From: Ferruginibacter sp.
GTDB taxonomy: Bacteria > Bacteroidota > Bacteroidia > Chitinophagales > Chitinophagaceae
DNA: 64,000 bases
Direction of reading: 5' to 3'
NCBI GenBank assembly: GCA_028288705.1
Contig: JAQBNH010000007.1
Span: forward strand, 620,001-684,000
The notes under the pieces were generated by a model that was given only the letters and a program-made list of their open reading frames with translations, searched no databases and was not told the DNA's origin. Position numbers and translations under genes: made by a program. Positions 35,779-43,739 of this stretch are shown one piece after another (the stretch's first letter is position 1; each line of letters opens with the position of its first letter).

Positions 35779-36345
35779 ATGAATGTTGTGGCGTTAGAAA
35801 AAAGAAATAAAATACACCCGCATAAATTTACTTTATGGGTGGGGATTGGAAGTATCCTGATGATGTTTGCCGGACTTACAAGTGCCTATATCGTTAAGCG
35901 AAACCAGGCCAACTGGGTAAGTTTTGATTTGCCATTGGCATTTTGGTATAGCACAGCGGTAATCATTGCCAGCAGCGTAACCATGTGGCTCGCATTGAAA
36001 GCATTTAGGGGAAGACTGATGAGTCGCTACCGCGGAATGATGCTGGCAACACTTGTACTGGGGATCGTTTTCATTTTCCTGCAGGTGATGGGCTTTAAAC
36101 AGCTTTGGGATAACGGAATCACGTTACAGGCGAATGTTTCCTATTCGTTTTTATATGTGATCGTTGGTATTCATGCGGCGCACGTGATCGGGGGAGTAAT
36201 TACACTGATCGTGATGGCACTTAAGGCTTTGAATGTAAAAATGCGGAATTATAGTTCAGTACCGGTAGAATTGATAAGCACCTACTGGCATTTTGTAGAT
36301 ATTCTCTGGCTATACCTGCTGATCTTTTTACTGATGATCAGGTAA
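35779..36345 (+). CDS. Heme-copper oxidase subunit III-like protein (short)
   Basis: This 188-residue protein has about five hydrophobic helices. The typical end GIHAAHVIGGVITLIV...STYWHFVDILWLYLLIFL shows the subunit III signature WHFVDxxWxxLF. It is shorter than the second copy and lacks the first helical pair of full-length subunit III. It is likely a true structural subunit, because Bacteroidota oxidase operons often carry two subunit III genes. The gap to the second copy is 45 bases. Confidence 0.88.
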   Translation: MNVVALEKRNKIHPHKFTLWVGIGSILMMFAGLTSAYIVKRNQANWVSFDLPLAFWYSTAVIIASSVTMWLALKAFRGRLMSRYRGMMLATLVLGIVFIFLQVMGFKQLWDNGITLQANVSYSFLYVIVGIHAAHVIGGVITLIVMALKALNVKMRNYSSVPVELISTYWHFVDILWLYLLIFLLMIR

Positions 36346-36390
36346 CCGGGAAGAAAGAAAAAAATCTTTAGATATTAGAATTTAACGTTT

Positions 36391-37275
36391 ATGTCAACAA
36401 CAGCAATTCCGGCAGGAACAAAATGGTGGAACGGGGGAAGAAGCCCATTCAATTCCAGTTATGGTAAAGTGATGATGTGGTATTTCCTGATGAGTGATGC
36501 TTTTACTTTCGGCGCATTCCTGATCAGTTATGGTACCATCCGCTTTAGTGTAAATAACTGGGCCGATCCGAACCACGTATTTAATTCATTCCCGTTTGCC
36601 GGCCACGCCAACCTGCCCCTCGCATTCGTAAGTTTGATGACCTTTATCCTCATCTTCAGTTCGGTGACGATGGTACTCGCAGTACACGAAGGGCATAACA
36701 TGAACCGTAAAGGCGTTGAAAAATATATGTTACTCACGATCATCGGTGGTATCGCTTTCTTAAGCTGCCAGGCATGGGAGTGGACGCATCTGTTGACAGG
36801 AGAACATGTTGCTTTGTTATCAAACGGCACATTGGATGCGATCCCAACAACCGTGAAAGCAAATCCATGGGGGCATGATCTTGCCAATGCTGAAATGCTC
36901 GCAGCTTTACAAAAAACACCGCACGATCAACTGGTTAAAATCGCTGCCAGCCTGCATCATGGTGCAGAAGCTGCAACTCATACGAATTATGAAGCCTTAT
37001 CAAATGCCGACCTGGTCAACCAGATCTCAGCATCAGGTTTACACGCTACCCATTCAGGACCGATTGCGTTTGGCGGATATTTCTTCGGCATCACAGGTTT
37101 CCATGGCTTCCACGTATTCAGTGGCGTGGTGATCAATTGTATCATGTACATCAAAACAAAAATCGGCCATTTTGAGCAGCGCGGCCATTACGAAATGATC
37201 GAAAAGGCAGGTCTTTACTGGCACTTTGTAGATTTAGTTTGGGTATTCGTATTCCTTTGTTTCTATCTAATCTAA
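36391..37275 (+). CDS. ctaE: Cytochrome c oxidase subunit III with a large insertion
   Basis: This 294-residue protein shows the subunit III core, with an N-terminal helix preceded by TKWWNGGRSPFNSSYGK and a C-terminal signature HFVDLVWVFVFLCFYLI. Residues about 137-225 form an insert of roughly 90 hydrophilic residues, rich in His and Ala (HHGAEAATHTNYEAL, GLHATHSGP), between two helices. Such an insert is not present in standard subunit III. It could reach out of the membrane to touch ACIII or another partner. The gene is followed 37 bases later by subunit IV. Confidence 0.9.
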   Translation: MSTTAIPAGTKWWNGGRSPFNSSYGKVMMWYFLMSDAFTFGAFLISYGTIRFSVNNWADPNHVFNSFPFAGHANLPLAFVSLMTFILIFSSVTMVLAVHEGHNMNRKGVEKYMLLTIIGGIAFLSCQAWEWTHLLTGEHVALLSNGTLDAIPTTVKANPWGHDLANAEMLAALQKTPHDQLVKIAASLHHGAEAATHTNYEALSNADLVNQISASGLHATHSGPIAFGGYFFGITGFHGFHVFSGVVINCIMYIKTKIGHFEQRGHYEMIEKAGLYWHFVDLVWVFVFLCFYLI

Positions 37276-37312
37276 ATCCGCATTCTTAGCTTTCTTTTAA
37301 AAACAAACTATT

Positions 37313-37741
37313 ATGTCAACACATACGAATTCAGAGATCAGTTTCCCAGCAGAACATTCAGGCGGTACAAAACGCATCTGGAAAATATTTTGGGTATTGT
37401 CTTTCCTAACATTGATCGAACTGGCGCTGGGTTATTTTCTTTATGCGAAACACCCCGACCTTTCTCATACATCTATCCTCGCAACGAAAATTGTGATCGG
37501 CGTATTAACCCTGTTGAAAGCCTACTACATCGTGTCTGTTTTTATGCACCTTGGTGATGAAGTGAGGAATATGATCATGACGATCGTTGTTCCTTTAGCT
37601 TTGTTTGTATGGTTTATTATCGCATTCCTTTGGGATGGCGATAGCTGGAAAAACCTGCGTAACACAAACGCAGGAAGCAAGCCTGATACCCATGAGCAAC
37701 AGGTTGTTCCTGCAGCAAAGGAACCAGGTCAAAAAGATTAA
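37313..37741 (+). CDS. ctaF: Cytochrome c oxidase subunit IV (bacterial type)
   Basis: This 142-residue protein has three hydrophobic helices (about 20-45, 58-80, 90-108) and a hydrophilic C-terminal tail (GSKPDTHEQQVVPAAKEPG). The motif LLKAYYIVSVFMHLGDEVRNM is that of the prokaryotic COX4/caa3 subunit IV family. It is a small accessory subunit of the oxidase. A strong terminator lies 22 bases after the stop, so this gene is probably the last of the main respiratory transcript. Confidence 0.9.
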   Translation: MSTHTNSEISFPAEHSGGTKRIWKIFWVLSFLTLIELALGYFLYAKHPDLSHTSILATKIVIGVLTLLKAYYIVSVFMHLGDEVRNMIMTIVVPLALFVWFIIAFLWDGDSWKNLRNTNAGSKPDTHEQQVVPAAKEPGQKD

Positions 37742-37762
37742 GATCAACAAATCATTATATAA

Positions 37763-37789
37763 GCCACCGTTTTACCGGTGGCTTTTTTT
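37763..37789 (+). terminator. Intrinsic terminator of the respiratory operon
   Basis: GCCACCG and CGGTGGC form a 7-bp G+C-rich stem with a six-base loop, followed directly by seven Ts. It lies between the subunit IV gene and the SCO gene. Confidence 0.9.
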
Positions 37790-37886
37790 ATATCGGATGT
37801 AGGATTATTTGACAGGATTAAAACAAATTCCTCGGCATTATTGTCGAACTTTGCCCCGCATTTAAGCAGGCAAATAATTTTATATT

Positions 37887-38663
37887 TTGAAGAAGACTGC
37901 GTTCCTTTCTCTTTTACTGGCGATCATGCTGCCTCTTGCAGGTTATTGGATCGTAAAATATTATAGTAAAGATGCCGTGCATGTACCTAAACATTACTTC
38001 TATGATAGTGTTGGCACAACTGAGAGACGCGGAAAAATAATTCCTGATACAACCTGGCATAAAGTGAAGAATATCCGGTTCACCAATCAACTGGGCCAGC
38101 AGGTTTCGCTGGATGATTTGCATGGAAAGATCATCGTACTCGATTTTTTCTTTAGTCGCTGCCCGAGTATTTGTCCGGGCATGACCAAATCAATGAAGCG
38201 CCTGCAGGATTCGTTTATTAAAAATGACAGCATTGTTCAATTTCTTTCCATCAGTATCGATCCCGAACATGATAGCGTTCCTCAGCTAAGAAAATTTGCC
38301 GATAGGTTTAATGTAAACCATGATACCTGGTGGTTTGTGACCGGCAACAAAAAAGAGATCTACGATTTCGCGATCAACGAAGTGAAGGCAAGTATTGCCG
38401 ACACGAATGTGGACACGGCGTTCATTCATACGGAAAACTTTTTCCTGCTGGATTCCAACAGGATCGTGCGCGGCTGGTATAACGGATTTGATACCACCAA
38501 ACAGGAACAATTGGTACGCGATATCCCAACTTTGATGTTAGAACGTGATCGTAAAACACCCTCTATCCTCCGGAGTTTTATTCCGATTTTACCGATCATC
38601 TTTATCGGGATCGGCTTCGTGATTATTATGACAGCCGTCATTAAACGCAATAAAAATTATTAA
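37887..38663 (+). CDS. SCO1/SenC family copper chaperone for the oxidase
   Basis: No ATG is available: the best start is TTG at 37887, which yields a signal-anchor peptide (KKTAFLSLLLAIMLPLAGYWIV). The 258-residue protein has a thioredoxin-like domain with the copper motif CPSICPGM (Cys/Cys) and the His ligand in DTAFIHTENFFLLD. A C-terminal hydrophobic helix (about 230-250) suggests anchoring at both ends. SCO proteins deliver copper to CuA in subunit II. It is placed right after the oxidase operon, across a terminator, and 9 bases before the DUF420 gene. Confidence 0.9.
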   Translation: MKKTAFLSLLLAIMLPLAGYWIVKYYSKDAVHVPKHYFYDSVGTTERRGKIIPDTTWHKVKNIRFTNQLGQQVSLDDLHGKIIVLDFFFSRCPSICPGMTKSMKRLQDSFIKNDSIVQFLSISIDPEHDSVPQLRKFADRFNVNHDTWWFVTGNKKEIYDFAINEVKASIADTNVDTAFIHTENFFLLDSNRIVRGWYNGFDTTKQEQLVRDIPTLMLERDRKTPSILRSFIPILPIIFIGIGFVIIMTAVIKRNKNY

Positions 38664-38672
38664 AATCAGCAT

Positions 38673-39257
38673 ATGCTTGCACCTAGTTTACAGAAAAATG
38701 ACCGCAGGGCGCGCATCATTATCTTTATTGTTTCTGCCATCGTTTTTGCTGCGGTAACCGCGTTGAGCAGAATCAAGGTGGAAGTGAACCTGCCATTCAA
38801 TGTACATGTATTTGCGATGATAAATGCGATCATCAATTCAATCGTGGCGGTATTGTTACTGGCCGGATTGATGACGGTGAAAAGAAATAATTATGGCTTG
38901 CATAAAAAAATAATGCTCACGGCGATGGCGCTCTCAGTGCTTTTCCTGCTGAGCTATATCGCGCATCATTTGTTAACGAGTGAAACGAAATTCGGCGACC
39001 TCAACCATGATGGCATCTTAACGATTGATGAAAAATTACAGGCTGGTAGTATCCGGATTGTATATTATGTATTGTTGCTTACACATATTCCATTGGCGGC
39101 GATCATCCTGCCCTTTATTCTCTTCACAGCTTACCGCGCATTAACAGGAGAATATGAGAAACATAAAAGGCTGACACGCATCACCTGGCCTGTTTGGTTT
39201 TATGTGGCTGTGAGTGGCGTACTGGTATACCTGATGATCGAGCCATATTACGGTTGA
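38673..39257 (+). CDS. DUF420 (CtaM-like) oxidase assembly membrane protein with EF-hand-like loop
   Basis: This 194-residue protein has about five membrane helices of the DUF420 family, whose Firmicutes member CtaM/YozB is needed for function of heme-A oxidases. The usual motif around LFLLSYIAHHL is visible. Residues 109-120 read DLNHDGILTIDE, which matches the EF-hand calcium loop pattern DxNxDGxIxxxE at every ligand position and sits between the second and third hydrophobic segments. The gene is 9 bases after SCO and overlaps the convergent S1-like gene by 10 bases. Confidence 0.88.
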   Translation: MLAPSLQKNDRRARIIIFIVSAIVFAAVTALSRIKVEVNLPFNVHVFAMINAIINSIVAVLLLAGLMTVKRNNYGLHKKIMLTAMALSVLFLLSYIAHHLLTSETKFGDLNHDGILTIDEKLQAGSIRIVYYVLLLTHIPLAAIILPFILFTAYRALTGEYEKHKRLTRITWPVWFYVAVSGVLVYLMIEPYYG

Positions 39258-40009
39258 GTTTCAGGCTCACTTGCAGGCGTTACAACGATCTTACTTTTTG
39301 ATAAATGTGTGATCAGCACGTCTAACGCATCACCAATTTTCAGCGAGGCGGCTAATGCTTCATGGCCATCTTTTGTCGAGACAGGGATCTTCGCTTTTAT
39401 TTTGTCGCTGACCACATCGAGGTAAATGCCGTGAGCAGTGATGTTCGTTACTGTGGCCGCTACAATAGTTTTGGCTTTAAACAATTTTACTGCGGTGTGA
39501 AATTCCGGGATATAATTATTATTGAACAAGGAGGCAACGATCTTTTCTTTCTTCTCGATATTTTCCAGGGCAAAATCAACCTGCTCGTTTAATTCTGTTT
39601 CTGTAGGCAAGATCTGCCAGGGCGAAAAGGGCACCGGGAAAAACAGGTAACTATCGATCTCCTTCACAAAATATTTATCATCAACAATTTTAAGATAACC
39701 AATAAAGCGATTTGTTGTAAACGATCTGTTGATCAAAACATCCAACGCGTTGTTGTACAAAAATTCAATATTGGTCGCGATCATTCTTTCACCACGTTCG
39801 GAAATTTTAATCTGGAAACTTACCACATCGCCAACAAGAAAATGATGCGTTTTCTTAATAAGGTTTTTTTGACGCAGTGCCTTTTGAACCTTTTCATCAA
39901 TACTGCCGTTCACTGTTTTCTTCTTGTTATTTTGCAGGTATTCAATGATGGCATACTTTTTTTCATGGTTGATAAAAGTAACTTTGCCTTCGATATTTTT
40001 GTCGGACAT
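39248..40009 (-). CDS. OB-fold / S1-like RNA-binding protein
   Basis: This 253-residue protein has an N-terminal small beta-barrel (about 1-85), with GKVTFINHEKKYAIIEYLQNN, similar to a cold-shock or OB-fold module. A middle mixed domain (about 86-165) follows, then a C-terminal S1-like domain (about 170-245): VAATVTNITAHGIYLDVVSDKIKAKIPVS ... DVLITHLSKSKIVVTP. The pattern suggests RNA binding, perhaps in translation or stress response. Nothing here shows a target. It is the last gene of a minus-strand group with MGMT-like, DUF5522 and trmB genes. Confidence 0.7.
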   Translation of the reverse strand: MSDKNIEGKVTFINHEKKYAIIEYLQNNKKKTVNGSIDEKVQKALRQKNLIKKTHHFLVGDVVSFQIKISERGERMIATNIEFLYNNALDVLINRSFTTNRFIGYLKIVDDKYFVKEIDSYLFFPVPFSPWQILPTETELNEQVDFALENIEKKEKIVASLFNNNYIPEFHTAVKLFKAKTIVAATVTNITAHGIYLDVVSDKIKAKIPVSTKDGHEALAASLKIGDALDVLITHLSKSKIVVTPASEPETQP

Positions 40010-40021
40010 AATTTTTATTTT

Positions 40022-40393
40022 CTAAAGGGATAATGCAACAGCAGGATCCCAAAACTTTTCTTTAAAACCAACTACAGTATTATTTTCCACCGGCGTGCCT
40101 TCTTTAATTAATAATTCTTCCATCCTGGTCGGCGTTTCAAAATGGCCTCTTCCGGATAACATGCCATTCCTGTTTACCACGCGGTGCGCCGGAACTTTCG
40201 GCTTGATCTGGTGCGCGCCGTTCATGGCCCAGCCAACCATTCTCGCAGATAATTTAGTGCCGAGGTAACTCGCAATGGCGCCATAGGACGTTACTTTACC
40301 ACGGGGCACCTGGCGTACAACTGCGTAAACATCTTCAAAGAAACTGTATTTTTTTTCTCCGACTGGTTCAACCGATGCTTTGCCTGTTTTCAT
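40022..40393 (-). CDS. Alkyltransferase-like protein (ATL), inactive MGMT homologue
   Basis: I use the ATG at 40393 (123 residues) over a TTG further up. The protein resembles the DNA-binding domain of O6-methylguanine methyltransferase: helix-turn-helix (VTSYGAIASYLG), the Arg finger (SARMVGWAMN) and the active-site region PAHRVVNRNGMLSG. The catalytic Cys of PCHR is Ala69 here. Such ATL proteins bind alkylated guanine and flag it for nucleotide-excision repair instead of repairing it. It is 12 bases before the OB-fold gene and follows DUF5522 after about 30 bases. Confidence 0.9.
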   Translation of the reverse strand: MKTGKASVEPVGEKKYSFFEDVYAVVRQVPRGKVTSYGAIASYLGTKLSARMVGWAMNGAHQIKPKVPAHRVVNRNGMLSGRGHFETPTRMEELLIKEGTPVENNTVVGFKEKFWDPAVALSL

Positions 40394-40421
40394 GTTGGTT
40401 AAAAGATACGTCAATTATTTT

Positions 40422-40616
40422 TTAGGCGTTATCGTCTGTATTTTTCCGGGCCAGTAATTCAGTCCGCCTGGGTTCTGATACGCGTTCATAATTATAAGGG
40501 CAATGCAGGCAGCCATTTCCACAGCAGGCTCCTTTTTTCAAATGGAAACTTTCAGTCAGCACAATATAACCTGCTGTATTGAAGTAATAGTCCTCACCTT
40601 CTACCAGTTTATCCAT
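40422..40616 (-). CDS. DUF5522 family small protein
   Basis: This 64-residue protein has four cysteines in CCGNGCLHCPY, followed by a basic helix (NYERVSEPRRTEL). The pattern is that of DUF5522, a short family common in Bacteroidota, probably binding zinc or an iron-sulfur cluster through the Cys cluster. The ATG overlaps the trmB stop region by 8 bases, so it is likely translated together with TrmB. The function is unknown, and a link to tRNA or RNA metabolism is only a guess from context. Confidence 0.85.
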   Translation of the reverse strand: MDKLVEGEDYYFNTAGYIVLTESFHLKKGACCGNGCLHCPYNYERVSEPRRTELLARKNTDDNA

Positions 40617-41322
40617 GATCGGGAGTTTGATTTTCCCTTTGCTTCAGGATTTCCTGTAATTGATCATCCAGGTCAGGTATAACTGCGGGCAATTGAAAAC
40701 TAAGGGAATAGATCGTATTGCTCCTGGCGATATCAAGCCCTTCATAATGCGTACGGATCTTTAGTTCCGGCAGGCTGCTTTTTTTATAAACATCATCGCA
40801 ATCAGCGTGGATAGGCAGGCCATACATTTCCGAAACGGTTTTCGTGAAGCGGTATAAGTCAGGCGAATCAGTTTTTAAATGTACGATCCCCGACTTTTTC
40901 AAGACCTGTTGATAGAGCCTCAGGAAACGTGGATGTGTCAAACGTTTTTTAGCCTTTGACGTACGTAATTGCGGATCGGGGAAAGTGATCCAGATGGCAT
41001 CCACTTCCGCTTCGTCAAAATATTGGGGAAGCATTTCGATCTGGGTACGGAGAAATGCGGCATTTGTCAAACCGCGATCCAGCGCTTTTTTGGCGCCGAG
41101 GTACATCCGGTTTCCCTTAATGTCGACGCCGATATGATTTTGCTCAGGGTGCATTTCCGAGAGCCCGATGGTATATTCTCCACGCCCGCAAGCCAGTTCC
41201 AAAACCAGTGGATGCTCATTCTTAAAAAAAGCATTCCATTGCCCATTCATTGATTGCGGGTATTCGAGCACATTAGCAAATTCTTTTATCTGTGCGAACC
41301 GGAGCAATTTTTTTTGTGCCAT
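40609..41322 (-). CDS. trmB: tRNA (guanine-N7-)-methyltransferase TrmB
   Basis: This 237-residue SAM-dependent methyltransferase forms m7G46 in the variable loop of tRNA. The SAM site LELACGRGEYTIGLSE, the acidic GVDIKGNRMYLG and the catalytic ITFPDPQLRTSKAKKRLTHP segment are all present. The last of these is the TrmB signature (FPDPWxKxxHxKRR) in a variant form, with QLRTSKAKKRLTHP replacing WxxxxHxKRRL. It heads the minus-strand group down to the OB-fold gene. The next gene upstream on the other strand is the T9SS protein. Confidence 0.93.
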   Translation of the reverse strand: MAQKKLLRFAQIKEFANVLEYPQSMNGQWNAFFKNEHPLVLELACGRGEYTIGLSEMHPEQNHIGVDIKGNRMYLGAKKALDRGLTNAAFLRTQIEMLPQYFDEAEVDAIWITFPDPQLRTSKAKKRLTHPRFLRLYQQVLKKSGIVHLKTDSPDLYRFTKTVSEMYGLPIHADCDDVYKKSSLPELKIRTHYEGLDIARSNTIYSLSFQLPAVIPDLDDQLQEILKQRENQTPDHG

Positions 41323-41467
41323 TGCGGCGAAGATAAATTATTGTTCGTTTTCCCGGCATTCCTGCGTGCCGTTGTAGAAGAATTATGATAAAAATTGGCG
41401 ACTTCTTCTATAGATGATTTTTTTAAGATGTAGTTACTTTGATAGTCCAGAAAAACCAGGCTTACCT

Positions 41468-43714
41468 ATGCACCTAACTTTACGATCATCCCGGCTTCGG
41501 GATTATAACGCGGCGATTGTCTCAAAGGCAGCGTTATGCTTCAGTATGGCTATTTTTTTTACGGTTCAGATCCAGGCACAGGAAGTTGTTATTTCCGCCG
41601 GGGCCTATATGGTCGCTAACGGCCGTCCTTCTCTTGTCATTAATAATGCAGCGCTAAAAAATAGCGGCACATTTACAGCAGCACAAAGCACCGTGAGGTT
41701 CTCGGGCAACAGTGATACAACCATCAGTTTTATCTCCGGTAGTAGTAAAACGACTTTCTATAATCTTATCACGAACAACAGCACCTTTGGCCTGGCGATG
41801 AAATCGAATGTAGATGTTCTCGATTCACTTCATATTCTTGCCGGGCATCTGTACACTGCCAATAATCTTACCTTAAAATCATCTGCTACGCGAACCGCTA
41901 TTCTGGCAAACGTGCCGGTGAATGGCGCCGGTGTTCCTTTATCAAATGTTGTTGGAAATATTATGGTGGAACGTTTTGTACCTGCGCGTCGTGCATGGCG
42001 TTTATTAAGCGCTCCAATGCAAACGGCCGGATCTCCAACAATTAGCCAGGCCTGGCAGGAAGGGCTGACAACAGCCTCTTCAAATGCAAATCTTTATCCT
42101 GGTTTTGGTACTCATATTACAGGTGGTACGCTGGCAAATGGCTTTGATCAAAATGCCGCAAACAATCCATCAATAAAAATATATAACAACAGTACAGATG
42201 CGGTTGTGGGCGTATCTTCTACAAACCTTCCGGTTACAAATTATAACGGATATTTTCTATTCGTGCGTGGTGACCGCTCGATCAATCTTGCGCAGGGAAC
42301 AGCTTCGCCTGCAACGGTCAGTACGTTACGTATGCGCGGCAAATTAAATACAGGAAATACAGTAGTAGCGGTAAACCCAACAAAATATACAGTTGTTGGA
42401 AATCCATATCCGGCCCCAATAGATTTTCACGCCTTAACCCGTAGCAACGTTGCCGATAAAGTGTATATCTGGGATCCGAAATTAGCCGGCGCTTATGGTG
42501 TTGGGGGATATGTAACACTTATCTGGAACAACGGGCTCGGCGCCTATGATGCCACTTCATCCGTCAGCCCCGTGAGCCGCTATATTCCCAGTGGCGAAGC
42601 GTTTTTGGTTGTATCTGCCGATAACACAAACCCGGGAACGATCACCTTTAAAGAAGCGGATAAAAACAATGGCGGCAGTGATGGTTGGTTTGGCCGCGAA
42701 ATGATCGCTGATCAGCGCGTGCGCATTAACCTGCAACAAATGAATACCGATTCCAGCTTGTCCTTACTGGACGGCATACTCGCTACATACGACAGGGGAA
42801 ACAACAATGCAATTGATGTGGATGATGCCATAAAGATGAACAACATCGGGGAGAATATTTCTATCATGCGTGACGGGCAACGAATGTCCATCGAAAGAAG
42901 AAATTTTATTGGCAAAACGGATACGATCCGGTTAAATACCTATCAGCTGAAACAGCAACAATATTTTCTCGATCTGCAATTGTCTAATCTGAGTTCTGCA
43001 GGCATTGCCGTTTTAAAAGATAAATATGCAGCGGTAAATAATAACAGGCTGCTGGATATGAGCAACTCAAATCTGGTTGCTTTTTCAGTGAATGCAGATC
43101 CTGCTTCTTATGCCATAGACCGTTTCAGTATTGTGTTTGAGGCGCCTGTTGTTGTTCCTGTGACCTTTAGTTCCATTAGCGCGGTTCAGCAGCAAAAGGA
43201 TATTGTCGTTAGTTGGGTTACCGGAAACGAAATCAATATTTCTGGTTACACATTAGAAGCGTCGGCGGACGGGCAGTCATTTACAAAGTTGGCCACAATT
43301 GCAGCGCACGGTTCTAATGGCGGTTCCGGTAATTATAGTTTTACAGATCTGAATGCACCAGCAGGTGAACATTACTATCGCGTTATTTCAACAGGCGCGA
43401 ATGGCGAAAAACAATACAGCAAAATTGTCCGGGTTACGATTAATTCGGGCGGCGGGGATCTTGTAAGCATTTTTCCAAACCCGGTAAAAGGGCGAAGCAT
43501 TCATTTGAAATTCAGCAATGCGGCCGGCGGAAAATACTCAGCAAAATTAACGGGCAGCAGCGGCCAGGTTATTTACACGAACAATTTGCAGGTGAACAGC
43601 GGAAATACCACGGCGGTGATCTCCCTGGACAATGAAATCGCTGCAGGCATTTATTACCTGGAACTAACGATGCCCGATAAGGCTGTCATCATTCAAAAGA
43701 TAATTGCGGAATAA
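41468..43714 (+). CDS. Large secreted protein with T9SS type A sorting domain
   Basis: The ATG at 41468 (748 residues) is preferred because it starts the signal peptide (about 15-45, ALCFSMAIFFTVQIQAQ). The first part (about 50-190) is a beta-rich region with AVGT-like repeats (SGSSKTTFYNLITNNS). A middle region (about 185-430) includes GNPYPAPIDFHAL, common in Bacteroidota surface proteins. About 575-665 is a fibronectin type III-like domain (ISGYTLEASADGQSF ... HYYRVISTGANGEKQYS). The end is a type A sorting domain (SIFPNPVKG ... IYYLELTMPDK) for export by the type IX secretion system. The target on the surface is unknown. Confidence 0.88.
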   Translation: MHLTLRSSRLRDYNAAIVSKAALCFSMAIFFTVQIQAQEVVISAGAYMVANGRPSLVINNAALKNSGTFTAAQSTVRFSGNSDTTISFISGSSKTTFYNLITNNSTFGLAMKSNVDVLDSLHILAGHLYTANNLTLKSSATRTAILANVPVNGAGVPLSNVVGNIMVERFVPARRAWRLLSAPMQTAGSPTISQAWQEGLTTASSNANLYPGFGTHITGGTLANGFDQNAANNPSIKIYNNSTDAVVGVSSTNLPVTNYNGYFLFVRGDRSINLAQGTASPATVSTLRMRGKLNTGNTVVAVNPTKYTVVGNPYPAPIDFHALTRSNVADKVYIWDPKLAGAYGVGGYVTLIWNNGLGAYDATSSVSPVSRYIPSGEAFLVVSADNTNPGTITFKEADKNNGGSDGWFGREMIADQRVRINLQQMNTDSSLSLLDGILATYDRGNNNAIDVDDAIKMNNIGENISIMRDGQRMSIERRNFIGKTDTIRLNTYQLKQQQYFLDLQLSNLSSAGIAVLKDKYAAVNNNRLLDMSNSNLVAFSVNADPASYAIDRFSIVFEAPVVVPVTFSSISAVQQQKDIVVSWVTGNEINISGYTLEASADGQSFTKLATIAAHGSNGGSGNYSFTDLNAPAGEHYYRVISTGANGEKQYSKIVRVTINSGGGDLVSIFPNPVKGRSIHLKFSNAAGGKYSAKLTGSSGQVIYTNNLQVNSGNTTAVISLDNEIAAGIYYLELTMPDKAVIIQKIIAE

Positions 43715-43739
43715 TTCATTACCTATTTATACTTACATC

